Positions 21,985-35,586 of a stretch of DNA of 64,000 nt are shown here, one piece after another (within the stretch, counting starts at the first letter, position 1; each line of letters begins with the position of its first letter). Where the stretch lies: assembly GCA_900618795.1 (NCBI GenBank), contig UYJD01000008.1, positions 124,001 to 188,000 of the forward strand, in the 5' to 3' direction. The notes under the pieces were generated by a model. That model saw nothing but the letters and a program-made list of their open reading frames with translations. It was not told the origin of the DNA and ran no database searches. Source of the stretch: Cyanodermella asteris (taxonomy: Eukaryota > Ascomycota > Lecanoromycetes > Ostropales > Stictidaceae). The position numbers were made by a program, and so were the translations under genes.

Positions 21985-24900
21985 ATGGAGCATCTCAAGT
22001 TGTTTCGGGAACGTCTGAGGTCACGCAGTCCTCGCATTTCCACTCGAGAGCCCAAGTCATCCCCAGATGCAACTGGCCGGTCTGCAGCCTCGAATCAACC
22101 ACTCCCACAGCGTCAGCGGCTCGGAATCGCACCATCTGCGGGCCATTATCAAAGAGCGGTATCTAGGACACAACCTACTGTTAATGGCGAGGCTGTTCTG
22201 GAGTCGCAATCGAGCTCGTTGGATGGGATCAATGATCACATGGATCTCTGGGACCAGGCTTTTGAGAACTTGCAGGCGCAGGAGCCTGGCGTGATTCACG
22301 ATTATGAGAAGTTCTTGATCCAGGAAAGCCTCACCAACGCAAGACGAACAGTAGCTGTTCTGGAAGACATCAAACCATATTCTGGAGTGGGGCGCTCGGA
22401 TCATTTGAAAAAAGTTCTGGCGAAGCAGCGCGATGCTTACGACCAGGGTCAATGGAAGGTCAAACTCGGTCGCAGAGAACTTGCGATACAGGACGTCATT
22501 CGAAAGATCGCAAGCTCAGTGATTGTTGCAAAGGACTTTATTGGAGCTGCTGCCAGTAACGAGCCTCACGCTGCATTAGCCTGGGCTGGAATAGCAGTTC
22601 TGCTATCCTTCCTCGTTGAATCCACAAAGCAAGAGTCGGAGGCCATCAATGGACTGGACAAGATAGGTAAGCTGCTTTTGCGGTATCGCGTATTGCAGAG
22701 AATATACCTGGACAACTTCGACAACGCTGACAACATGCCCAACGATGCAAGGGATATCTGGATTGACTGGCGGAAAAACACAATCGAATTGTATTGCAAG
22801 GTTCTGGGTTATCAGTTGCGCTTGGCAGATTATTACTGCCGCTCGGCCACTCGTCGCTTCGCCAGGAACCTTGCACAAGCAGATGACTGGAGAGCTCTTC
22901 TTGTCAAAATCGAAGATATATCGCAGGTGGGAGATCAATACGGAGCAACATTGAGAACACTTGACAGCGAAAATGTGGCTCGAATAAAGGCTGGCATCGA
23001 TGCCCAGAACGATCGTCTGGACGAAGTTCTGAAAAGATTGGACAGAGACGAGTGGGCTCGCCGCGCCGAAAGGATCGGATCTTGGCTCGAGAGGATGTTT
23101 GACCACCATGACGACAAGGTCCATGAGCAACTTAGGAATAGGAGGGTGAGCGCTGGGTGTGAAACCTGGCACAAGTTCATTTCCGTCGTACGGGACTGGC
23201 TAAGAGCCGGAGAGAGCAAGACTCTCTGGACAACCGCACCTCCCGGCACTGGGAAGTCGATGGCAGTATCGGCTACCATTGATTTTGTCGAAAAAAACCT
23301 GTTCAGCCTCGGGCTCGATGGTCTTGCATATGTGTATTTCCAATGGGACGAACAGTCGCAGCAGACTGTATCAGCGGTTGCCGCAAGCATTTTGCACAAG
23401 CTGCGTATCAGATCTGTTGCTCTAGCTCACTCGTTAGCAGCTCTCTATGACCACACCTCCAAGAAAACAACAATGCCCACTACACATGAGCTCCTCGACC
23501 AGATAGAATCATTGAAGGCTCCGCTATCAGATGCGAATTGCCACTTGTTACTTGTCTTCGATGGTCTGGATGAAGCCTTGCCAGAGACACAGGCGCTCGT
23601 GAGGGACTGGATAGGGTCCTTGAATCCATCAACTTTCCGAATCTTGGTTACTTCTCGCGATGGGTCTCCATTCACCCAGCTCCAAAATCCAGTCCAGATG
23701 ATGTTTCACAATCTGCGATCGGACCCAGACGAGTTACGTGCATTCATCTACGCAAAGCTTGTCAGCTCTCGGCCACACTTGCGAGAAGATCCCAAGCTTA
23801 CAGAAACCCTGACAATCAATATCGAGAAACAGTCCGGAGGACTTTTCTGGCAAGCATACATGCGCTTGGGCCATGTTTTACACGCAGGCAGTCAAGCCAA
23901 AAAGATGTTGAGAGCATCTCGTGAGGCAAGTGACAGTCTGAACGATGAGTACGTTAAGGCCATGGAGCAAATGAAATCTGCCCAGACCTACTCTCATCAA
24001 GAAGTGATCAGCACTCTGGCCTGGTTGACATTTGCGAAACGAACCTTGTCCTGTGATGAACTATCGACGGCTCTAGCTTATGATCACGATATTGGGACCT
24101 TCGATGATGATGACGGAGTCTGTCTGTCTGAAATTGCTAGTGTTTGCCGTGGCCTGATATCGATAGATCCGACATACCGTTCCATTCGATTATCCCATGA
24201 GACGATCCAAGGGTTTTTGCAAAACTTGACCGAAATCCAATGCGAGTTCCGAAAAATTTCTATGACTTGTCTTGCTGTCATCAAATCCCTGAAACCTGGC
24301 GGCCTTCCACACCCTAGCAATCTACAGGATCCCCTGGACCCTGATGAAGGACCTTTGCCATCTTCCATTTTCGGCTCGCTATTCGCCATTGAAGAGAATC
24401 ATTCAGGGCAGCACAACAGTCCGTCGGGTGCTCATTGCATCCTGGAGGACTATGCCCTGAGATTCTGGGCTGCTCATATTCGCGATTGCCAAATCCTTGA
24501 CCCTTCTCTGTTGGATGCAACTCTCGAGGCATATTGTTTGCTTGACCAACCCAATTGGGTAAGACTCGTCAACAGGCTGAATACTGAATCTATTGAAATG
24601 CCCTTAATGGATCCTTTGACAGCATCATGCTTTCATGGTCATGTGCATGTTTTGAAGTTCTTGCTAACAAAGCGACGTCATGAGGATGAGCAGATCCGGT
24701 CGGCTTTGTACTGGGCTGCTGCAAAAGGGCATTTAACATGCCTCGAGACCATTGAGCAATCAGTGAGCCCAGGAATACTTGTCACTGGACATGAGCGTTC
24801 TGGCTGTTCTCCCTTGGCTGGAGCTGCTGCTGGTGGTTTCAGCGATTGTGTCCAGTTTCTCCTCCGCAAAGGGATCTTCAACGCAAATGCCCAGAACGAG

Positions 24901-25953
24901 GAGAGCGATACACCATTGTGCCTAGCGCTCAAGAATCGACATGTCGAAACAGCATTGGAGCTACTTAACTGGCAACCGGCAGAAGCTTCAGACGTCAACA
25001 CCCAAGACTCCTCTGGCTGGTCTGCACTGTTCTGGGCCGTTGCCATGCATTCGACTGGCCTCGTATCTCATTTGCTAACCGAGACACGGGCTGACGTTTC
25101 TATCCGGGACTTCCAGGGTCGAAACCCCCTTTCGTGGGCTTGCGGATACGGTATGCCTGCTATCGTCGACTTGCTCCTCACAAACGGGCATTTTCAAGCA
25201 TCCCACAAAGATCAGGATGGTACGCCTTTGCTTATTCATGCCATCAGATCCGGAGATGTCCAAACACTGCGAAGACTATTGCATCATTACACAACCAATT
25301 TGCGCGGTCAGCCAGGCGAAGTCCAAGAAGTCATAATGGCTTGTGACTGTGCCGGCCGCAATGCGATCTCCTGGTCTGCTCAGTCCAGAAACCCCGAACT
25401 CCTCAGGCTCCTTCTCGAACTGGATCCAGATGGTGCCTCACAAGCAGACAATGACGGATGGCTGCCGATCGCATGGACACTTGAGCCGCCAGGGTATATT
25501 GACAACGCTATCCAGCTGATACCCCATTCCAAGGCCAGAATCAATGACTGTGACTATTCAGGCAGCTCACTGTTGCATCTTGCCGTCAAATGGAGCAATG
25601 CAGAGATGATACACCTTCTGTTGAACGAGGCTCTGGTTGACGTTAATTTAAAGGATATGTCTGGTCGGACGGCCTTGTCCCACGCTGCATCACGTGGCTC
25701 TGTCGAGATTGTGGGCCTGATGCTTACTTGTCGTGATGTCGAGATAGACGCCATGGATGTCTCTGGACGCACCGCACTCTCATTTGCTATATCAGGTGGG
25801 TTTTTGGACGTTGTGCAAGTCTTGGTCAACCTCGGACGTGCAAGTACGTCGACTGTAGACTTCAATGGATTGACGCTTGTCCAACAAGCCCAGTGCGCCT
25901 CACAAGACGACATTGTGGAGTACTTCAAGAGCAGAGCCATGGACACAGCGTGA
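21985..25953 (+). CDS. STAND NTPase: NACHT_N - NACHT - ankyrin repeats
   Basis: This is a 1,322-residue single-exon fungal NOD-like protein. Residues about 1-70 are basic and Ser-rich (MEHLKLFRERLRSRSPR). About 75-290 match the NACHT_N (NWD) helical domain (LWDQAFENLQAQEPGVIHDY; VIVAKDFIGAAASNEPHAAL). The NACHT core has Walker A APPGTGKSMAV near 417-426, Walker B HLLLVFDGLDEALP near 518-531, and a sensor-like FRILVTSRDGSP. A winged-helix-like segment (TLAWLTFAKRTLSCDELSTAL) follows. From about 875 to 1310 there are roughly ten to twelve ankyrin repeats (GRTALSHAASRGSVEIVGLML; GRTALSFAISGGFLDVVQVLV). All ATP-binding residues are present. Such proteins sense self/non-self or stress signals in fungi; the ligand is unknown. 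ATG 21985 is the first in frame. Confidence 0.94.
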   Translation: MEHLKLFRERLRSRSPRISTREPKSSPDATGRSAASNQPLPQRQRLGIAPSAGHYQRAVSRTQPTVNGEAVLESQSSSLDGINDHMDLWDQAFENLQAQEPGVIHDYEKFLIQESLTNARRTVAVLEDIKPYSGVGRSDHLKKVLAKQRDAYDQGQWKVKLGRRELAIQDVIRKIASSVIVAKDFIGAAASNEPHAALAWAGIAVLLSFLVESTKQESEAINGLDKIGKLLLRYRVLQRIYLDNFDNADNMPNDARDIWIDWRKNTIELYCKVLGYQLRLADYYCRSATRRFARNLAQADDWRALLVKIEDISQVGDQYGATLRTLDSENVARIKAGIDAQNDRLDEVLKRLDRDEWARRAERIGSWLERMFDHHDDKVHEQLRNRRVSAGCETWHKFISVVRDWLRAGESKTLWTTAPPGTGKSMAVSATIDFVEKNLFSLGLDGLAYVYFQWDEQSQQTVSAVAASILHKLRIRSVALAHSLAALYDHTSKKTTMPTTHELLDQIESLKAPLSDANCHLLLVFDGLDEALPETQALVRDWIGSLNPSTFRILVTSRDGSPFTQLQNPVQMMFHNLRSDPDELRAFIYAKLVSSRPHLREDPKLTETLTINIEKQSGGLFWQAYMRLGHVLHAGSQAKKMLRASREASDSLNDEYVKAMEQMKSAQTYSHQEVISTLAWLTFAKRTLSCDELSTALAYDHDIGTFDDDDGVCLSEIASVCRGLISIDPTYRSIRLSHETIQGFLQNLTEIQCEFRKISMTCLAVIKSLKPGGLPHPSNLQDPLDPDEGPLPSSIFGSLFAIEENHSGQHNSPSGAHCILEDYALRFWAAHIRDCQILDPSLLDATLEAYCLLDQPNWVRLVNRLNTESIEMPLMDPLTASCFHGHVHVLKFLLTKRRHEDEQIRSALYWAAAKGHLTCLETIEQSVSPGILVTGHERSGCSPLAGAAAGGFSDCVQFLLRKGIFNANAQNEESDTPLCLALKNRHVETALELLNWQPAEASDVNTQDSSGWSALFWAVAMHSTGLVSHLLTETRADVSIRDFQGRNPLSWACGYGMPAIVDLLLTNGHFQASHKDQDGTPLLIHAIRSGDVQTLRRLLHHYTTNLRGQPGEVQEVIMACDCAGRNAISWSAQSRNPELLRLLLELDPDGASQADNDGWLPIAWTLEPPGYIDNAIQLIPHSKARINDCDYSGSSLLHLAVKWSNAEMIHLLLNEALVDVNLKDMSGRTALSHAASRGSVEIVGLMLTCRDVEIDAMDVSGRTALSFAISGGFLDVVQVLVNLGRASTSTVDFNGLTLVQQAQCASQDDIVEYFKSRAMDTA

Positions 25954-26160
25954 TCAAAACCCCAAGTTAGTAGCGAGAGTTGTGATTGGATCGAACTCGG
26001 ACTGCTTCTGGCTTAGTATAGCTTCATTATCGAAGCCCAAATTGATAGAGTCCACCGTTACTTCTTCAACTTTAGTCACTCCGTAATAAAGGACAACCGA
26101 AGTCCAAAGGCCGTTCTCAGAAAGTGCCCTATCGCGAAGTCTTTCGAAAATGTCAGTCAC
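25954..26160 (-). other. coding-like fragment abutting the NACHT/ankyrin stop
   Basis: A 68-codon minus frame (IFERLRDRALSENGLWTSVV; EFDPITTLATNLGF at the end) has protein-like content but no ATG, so it would be a last exon. Its TGA stop and the TGA of the NACHT gene form the palindrome TGATCA. No gene model joins it cleanly to anything upstream. Confidence 0.25.
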
Positions 26161-26261
26161 ATTAAATAACCATTTCGTCGAGTCTTCTATTTGCCTACGA
26201 CGTGTTCGTCATTTTCGTGGACGAGTTCTAGCTGCTCGGACCGCATCTGGCGTGGTGCTCT

Positions 26262-26584
26262 CAGACGCATGAATCCCACAACAGTTGCAGAACATGACCC
26301 TCCTGATTTTTTCAGACACAAGAAGATACAGTCACCTACATACGGCTGTAACGCGGACTTTTGATCTGTTCGTGCCTCGAATCTCTCCAGCCTCTTCAGC
26401 TGTAGGTCCCAGGTATACGGGTACGGCAAACAGATCCCCAACACAGAATTGATTCCAGTGTTGTCGCGTCTGTACTCTTCTGGCGGCACTGTCAGATGTA
26501 TTAGATCGAGGCCAATCCGTCGGGTCAGATGCGGATCTTCTACAGCACGGCCTCGAGGTCCACAACGGTGTTAGAAGCCGTCAT
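26262..26584 (-). CDS. possible small spliced gene, unrecognised
   Basis: ATG at 26584 begins MTASNTVVDLEAV. A GTAGAA donor and GACAG acceptor about 55 nt apart join it in phase to LAARRVQTRQHWNQFCVGDL, and a GTATGT donor with AATCAG acceptor leads to a stop near 26262, giving about 75 residues. The splice signals are reasonable and the middle exon is protein-like, but I know no family. An alternative frame in the same exon (PPEEYRRDNTGINSVLGICL) is also open, so the frame choice is uncertain. Confidence 0.3.
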
Positions 26585-26978
26585 GGGTGAGGTTTGATCT
26601 GAATGGAGGAGACAAGGGTCAATCACAAAGATATATCTGCAAGTTTTAAAGGTAGATGGCTGACTGTTTATAAAAATCCGTCAAGATTTGCCCGTCGGTC
26701 GGGACGCGACCTAATGATCAGCGACGCTGCAAGCCATACTCCAGAGAGCTGACGACCTTGATCTGCATGCCCGCAATCACTTCGCTGCCTTGAAGAGATT
26801 TCTGCCATATTCCCATGCAATTGATCATCCCGCACCAGTTAGCGTCGATTAACATCGGTTCCGACGACTTCAGTGAACTTGAGCACCTATGCTAGGTCAT
26901 TGTAGCTCTTCGCAGTGGAGAGCGCGTAGAGATGTCGAACAACAACCTCTTGAGGGTTTGGCAGGATAGTAGGATACG

Positions 26979-27074
26979 GTATCGCATCGAGCAGCAGCTC
27001 CACAGGATCGCGGTTTGCAGTTGTGGCTGCTAAGAGATGTGGTGTATGACTTCAGTAGGAAGGTGAAGTAGATG
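26979..27074 (-). pseudogene. F-box relic 2
   Basis: The minus strand reads HLLHLPTEVIHHIS, a stop, then QPQLQTAILWSCCSM, which parallels the neighbouring copy at 27104-27298 (LLDLPPEVIELIADLLSLQ, AAINWSCCSK). An in-frame stop inside the F-box helix and a frame change downstream (near 26950, where VVVRHLYALSTAKSYNDLA is in another frame) show it is broken. Confidence 0.4.
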
Positions 27075-27103
27075 CAACAGGGTTTTTGTCAGCATTCGGA
27101 TTG

Positions 27104-27298
27104 TCAGCCTTGGCGCTTCGTGGCTAGGAGCGCTGAGCCCGAAGACCGTTCATCGTCACCGGACGATAGCGTCCTGAAGACTCGGCGAGGTAGTGAGAGT
27201 CGGCACCACTTGGAGCAGCAGCTCCAGTTGATTGCGGCTTGCAGAGATAACAGGTCGGCGATGAGCTCTATGACTTCTGGCGGGAGATCAAGTAGCTG
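27104..27298 (-). pseudogene. F-box fragment 1
   Basis: A 64-codon open frame reads QLLDLPPEVIELIADLLSLQ followed by AAINWSCCSKWCRLSLPRRV, an F-box-like helix bundle, then a low-complexity tail and stop. There is no ATG upstream in frame, and no C-terminal domain. It is about 30 bases upstream, in gene direction, of a second broken copy, so the two are a tandem duplicate. It could be an exon of a live gene, but I think it is a relic. Confidence 0.4.
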
Positions 27299-28497
27299 AA
27301 ACGGCAGCCAGCCTTCGACGCTTCCAGCCTGGCGGAGAAGAGATCATTGGCTCCCAGCCTTCATGCGTTCGCGGAAACGGTCACCAGGGTGAAACGCGGC
27401 GGGAGCAGCTGCGAACCAATCGCTTTGACATGCTCACCAAGGATGGTGTGTGACCTTTTCCCGAAGTAAGTTACGACTAAATAGAAGACGCTAACCATGC
27501 CGAGATCTTCTGTCAGCAGTCTTCTGGCGTAAATAACACACGTGATCTGTGGTCGCCGGGACGGCCGGTCGAAAAGGGCGCAGAAAGCGGCGCCAGCGTA
27601 CGCTGAAAACGGCTCCCATTTCACCCTCACCTGTCGCATTGCCGTTGAACAGTCCTGGTAGTGACACATTTGCCGACGAACGTACATAATTAACAGTAAT
27701 GACGGCTCCCGAGCCCGATCGCAATGAATTAAGCACAAGCAGCACAGCTTTCTTTGAACTTCAAGCTTTGTCGGTGTTGTTTTGCATGCGATGTGCAAAG
27801 CCGGAACAGCCCAGTTCAGCCAACAGCATGTAACTTTGCCCAAATCTTTTCGCAAGATTGCAAGACAGATGACATGCTTCCTCGGAATTTGTTCTCAAGA
27901 AGTGTCCCACCATTATGCAACCTTTCCAGGACACGCAGATTGAATGCTGTCTTCCTCGCATTAAAACCGTAAATTTATGGGTCAACCATTTTGGCAACAA
28001 ATACCAAGTCTTTTTGCGTCCAGTGAGCCCGTAGACCATCTCGGGTCGCCGTTGCCGGGACGTTCAGCCAGAATATGACCCGACTCATGAATGTCTAATC
28101 AGTACCGGCCCGAAATGAGGGCACGCCCACAGGTGAGTCGTCAAACGCGTAAGGCTCAACGGGTTGCCGGGCTCCCGATGTGAAGCCACACGGATTCGCA
28201 GGTACCGAGCCACAGACGCCACTGGAAGCCACGTGACGCATAGATTCAGTCCACTCGGAAGGGCAGAGGCCGGCATCGACTGAGGGCCTGATCTCTCGGT
28301 CGACGGCTTCGACGGGAGACCCTGTTCAGCCTGTCCGCACGCTTGCCCCAATCCGTCCTGCCCCAAACAGCTTCATAATTTATTTTCCCGCCGCTCTTTC
28401 GTCCACCACTCCGTTACACACACCCTCATACCATTTCTGCCCTCACAGCTGCGTCCTGCTCGTTGTCCTTCGTTTCTCCCATCGCCATCGCGTCACA
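27299..28497. other. intergenic upstream of ERG25
   Basis: There is no gene signal. The last 130 bp before 28498 are pyrimidine-rich, as expected for the leader of a well-expressed gene, and contain no ATG close to the start. Confidence 0.55.
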
Positions 28498-29465
28498 ATG
28501 GCTGCTGTACTGTGCGTATACGCCCCTGCGCGACAGGTACCCTCATACTGACATTCTTCGACAGGGGCAACTCAACTCTCTGGACGCCAGATCAGGTTGA
28601 TACCTACTGGGGCGCCTTCAACGACATTTCCGCCTACAACGTCCACCTCAATGTCTTCGAACGCCTCTGGGCCGCATGGTACGCCTACATGGACAACGAT
28701 ATCCTCGCCACCGGCATCATGTCCTTCGTTATGCACGAACTCGTCTACTTCGGCCGCTCGCTCCCCTGGATAATCATCGACCGTATCCCATTCTTCAACA
28801 AGTACAAGATTCAGGCACAAAAGATTCCCACGGCAGAAGAACAGTGGGCTTGCGCGAAGCTCGTCCTCCTCTCCCACTTCACCGTCGAGCTCCCCCAGAT
28901 CTACCTTTTCCACCCCATGGCACAGTATTTTGGAATGGATCATGGCGTCCCGTTCCCCAGTCTCACCAAGATTGCGATGCAGGTGGCGATTTTCTTCGTG
29001 ATTGAGGATACGTGGCACTACTGGACACACCGCGCCATGCACTGGGGCCCGCTCTACAAAAACATTCACAAGATCCACCACCAGTACTCTGCACCCTTCG
29101 GTCTTGCCGCCGAGTACGCGTCACCCATCGAGGTCATGGTTTTGGGTCTCGGTTCTGTCGGCACACCGATCCTGTGGACTATGATCACACACGACTTCCA
29201 CATCCTGACAATGTACATTTGGATCGTCTTGCGCCTCTTCCAGGCCATCGACGCACACTCTGGCTACGAGTTCCCCTGGTCGCTGCACCACTTCCTCCCC
29301 TTCTGGGCTGGTGCCGATCACCACGACACACATCACGAGCGTTTCATCGGCAACTACTCGAGCAGCTTCAGATGGTGGGACTACGTTTTGGACACCGAGA
29401 GCGGTCCTGAGGCTGCTGCCCGCAGACGTGAGAGGAAAATCGCCAAGGTCAAGAAGGCCCAATAA
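28498..29465 (+). CDS. ERG25: C-4 methylsterol oxidase, ERG25
   Basis: The first coding exon is only 14 nt (28498-28511, MAAVL), followed by a 53-nt intron (28512-28564) and one long exon, giving 304 residues. The protein is an ER membrane di-iron oxygenase that starts removal of the C-4 methyl groups of ergosterol precursors. The three His clusters are clear: HRAMH, HKIHH and HHDTHH, with an additional LHH before the last. Family segments NVHLNVFERLWAAWYAYM and WWDYVLDTE are present, as are hydrophobic segments (LATGIMSFVMHELVYFG; MQVAIFFVIEDTWHYW). There is a Lys-rich C-terminus (KIAKVKKAQ). The context CACAATGG supports the start. It is a housekeeping gene with strong pyrimidine-rich leader. 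Confidence 0.96.
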
Positions 29466-29839
29466 GCGCGAGGGAGATGTGGATATACGTTCGGAGCACA
29501 GTGTGGTGCCATTTATGGGAGCTCTCAGCAGTGCTGGATTCGCTGTACATACACGGAGTTTGTGGGCTTGGAAGTGGCGTCAATGAGCGATTGCATATTA
29601 AAGACTCAGGATTGTGAGCAATTCTTAATGACGCGGTGTGCGACGAAAGGGATGGCTGCACACAACAGAACATGAATAGATCAGCTGCAGAAAGGATTTT
29701 TACCCAAAGTCAGTCGATTGTCATTAGCCCTATTCCAATATCCGCCTCGCCATTTGGAACGTCTCGGCGGCACTACAAAATCACACCATAGGATAATGAG
29801 AAAGCTATCCGTGTTCATCAATCCTGCGAGGGTAACGAC
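29466..29839. other. intergenic between converging 3' ends
   Basis: This spacer carries the 3' regions of ERG25 and of the flavoprotein gene. No other feature is seen. Confidence 0.55.
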
Positions 29840-33524
<3,685 letters not shown>

Positions 33525-34255
33525 ATGCCGCACGAACGCACACAGGAAGCAGAATGGTGGTTCGAAGCTGTATATCAGGCCATTCAGGAGGTACCTTATG
33601 GCAAAGTGACAAGCTACGGACATATTGCCATGCTTCTTGGTGAACGTAGGTAATAATCGTTTTGCTGAGATTCAAGTTTAAAAGCACCCCTGTACGAATA
33701 GCTCCTGGAATAATATGTGCGTGACCACAAGAGCTATGTTTAGTTGTTGATTCCATTTTCGACTCGTTCTGACAGCAGTGCTGTTCCTGCGCATGCTCAA
33801 AGTCGGATTGCTGATGATACGATGCAGCGAAACGGCCCCGCCAGGTCGGGATTTGCTTGAAACAGCTACCGAAGCATAATGAGGGGCAACACAGATATCA
33901 CGACGCGAATGTGCCCTGGCAAAGAGTCATAAACTCTAAAGGCCAGATATCGCCTAGGTACGAACGCAAGCCCTCCCACAATCCGCTGACCGAATCAAGA
34001 TACTGATAGGTTTGCCTATATTACAGAGGTCCAGGAAGTGCACAACGTCAAGCCACAGCTCTCCGGCGAGAGCATGTAGAGGTCACGAGGAATGCAATGG
34101 GCGAGCACTGTGTTGATTTCAGCGTGTACGGATGGTTTCCGAGCTTCTTACCTAGTCAGTACGAGGAAGAGGCTGAAGACGGAGATGAGGAAGCAGAGCA
34201 GAATGAAGATGGCGTAGAGAATGGTAATCGGGGTGAAAGTCGAGCATCAGGGTGA
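33525..34255 (+). CDS. atl1: alkyltransferase-like protein (Atl1) with acidic tail
   Basis: Three exons (33525-33645, 33828-33957, 34027-34255) give 159 residues with all phases consistent. The MGMT-type DNA-binding core reads VPYGKVTSYGHIAMLLGEP, then RQVGICLKQLP, and the former active-site motif is VPWQRVINSKGQISPRG: Trp replaces the alkyl-acceptor Cys of PCHR, which defines alkyltransferase-like proteins. By family knowledge these bind O6-alkylguanine, bend DNA and recruit nucleotide excision repair without transferring the alkyl group. After the core comes a non-conserved tail of about 50 residues, strongly acidic (EEEAEDGDEEAEQNEDG). Fission yeast Atl1 is about 108 residues and lacks such a tail, as I recall. 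Confidence 0.93.
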
Positions 34256-35253
34256 GGCACCGCTACCGTGCTCTGATGCTGTGCAAGGTCAGTCGCAGCA
34301 AGGGGTCAGCCGACTGTGGTAGACCGTCGAGATGAAGCCAAAGCAGGCCGATAAGGAGACGGGCTTGGCAGTCATAATAATAAATGCAGGCAATTAAGCG
34401 TGTGGGTCTGGCAGCCGACCTGGCCCAATCAGCGCGACGAGACAGGCAGCCCAGCAGGCAGTGTGACGGAGGTTTGAACACGGTGCGGTCTTTGCCGCAT
34501 GGAGCGTGCCCGTCCTGACGGATTGACGCCGTTTAGGGGTCGTTGGCTGGTCTTGCTGAAGTCTTGGAAGGTTGGCACCGTCGTTGCTCGCCCACGTCGC
34601 ACTCGAGGCAGAGGAAAAAGTCCTTCGCGGTTTGTGGTCTCTGAGCCTGAGGCCAGATTGTGCCAATTTACCCTCGCGGTATCCGCCTTTTGTGTTCTCT
34701 CAACAGCTGTTTCCTGACGCGATCACTGAAAGCCGAACAACGACGCCGGCGACGACCCCTGCAAACCGTTAGCACTCAATCTCGGCACTGTCTCTGGCTG
34801 TGTGGCACCGTCGATCGAACGGCCACCGACTCACTGATAAGGCGAGATCGCTGAAGGGAGAAAGTGGGTGAGATTGTCGCTAGACCGCAAATTGCAGCGC
34901 TGCATCCCTTCGTTATTTCACTCGCCTCGCTTGGCCGCAGCGCACCGCCAGTCAGCAGCAGCCGGCGAGCAGCACCAGCACCAACGCCCACACCGCACCG
35001 GCTGCTTTATCTTACCAACTATACCACACTAGACTCGGTCGAGCCTGCAGACGCCAGCTGTCGAGATACGCACACCATCCTTCTTCTGCCTTGCTCGCTC
35101 TTCGCAACTTCTTCGTTTTATCCCGCGCGTGTGCAGGGTAGCCGCTGGTCTCTCCCTCGTATCGCGCAACGGAAAAAGAACACCTCGTGATTGACCCTTC
35201 CTCCACGCTCGCTCCTCACCTTTTTTTTTTATATCCACTCCTTCCAATTTTAA
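34256..35253. other. intergenic, upstream of the mannosyltransferase
   Basis: No gene is supported. From 34861 on there is not a single ATG on the plus strand until 35587, typical of a long transcribed leader. A run of T lies at about 35221-35230. Confidence 0.55.
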
Positions 35254-35586
35254 GCCGCAGGCTCCTTGCCTGTTTCCGACACGCTGGCGACCAGATCTTC
35301 TTCCCGGCACAAACCGTCCGCCTCGACGACCACCGCCGAGTACGACTCGCCATCTCCATCTCATCGACGACGCTCTTCCCGCGGTGCTTCAGCTCACGGC
35401 TCACATCGATTGGCCTCCGTCAAGGCCGCAGCGCCCGACGACGACGCCGGCCCTACTGCTTCTGGCTCGCGTGGATACGCATATAATCCCGCCGCCAGCT
35501 CCCACCTGCCCCTGCCTAACATTGGCGAGGGCCCTCCCTCTCCCAGTCCCGGTCGCAGCAACAATAACAGTCACAGCGGCACGCCA
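35254..35586 (+). promoter_or_regulatory. ATG-free leader, open in frame with MNN10
   Basis: After an in-frame TAA at 35251 this leader has no stop in the frame of the downstream gene and no ATG in any frame. Its in-frame translation is Ser/Pro-rich (SSSRHKPSASTTTAEYDSPS), like the N-terminus of the annotated protein. It may be ordinary 5' UTR, or an N-terminal extension made from a near-cognate start. Confidence 0.45.

Noticed and set aside
27361-27855. 164-codon minus frame
   Set aside because: No motif, no ATG-context support, neighbouring frames equally open.
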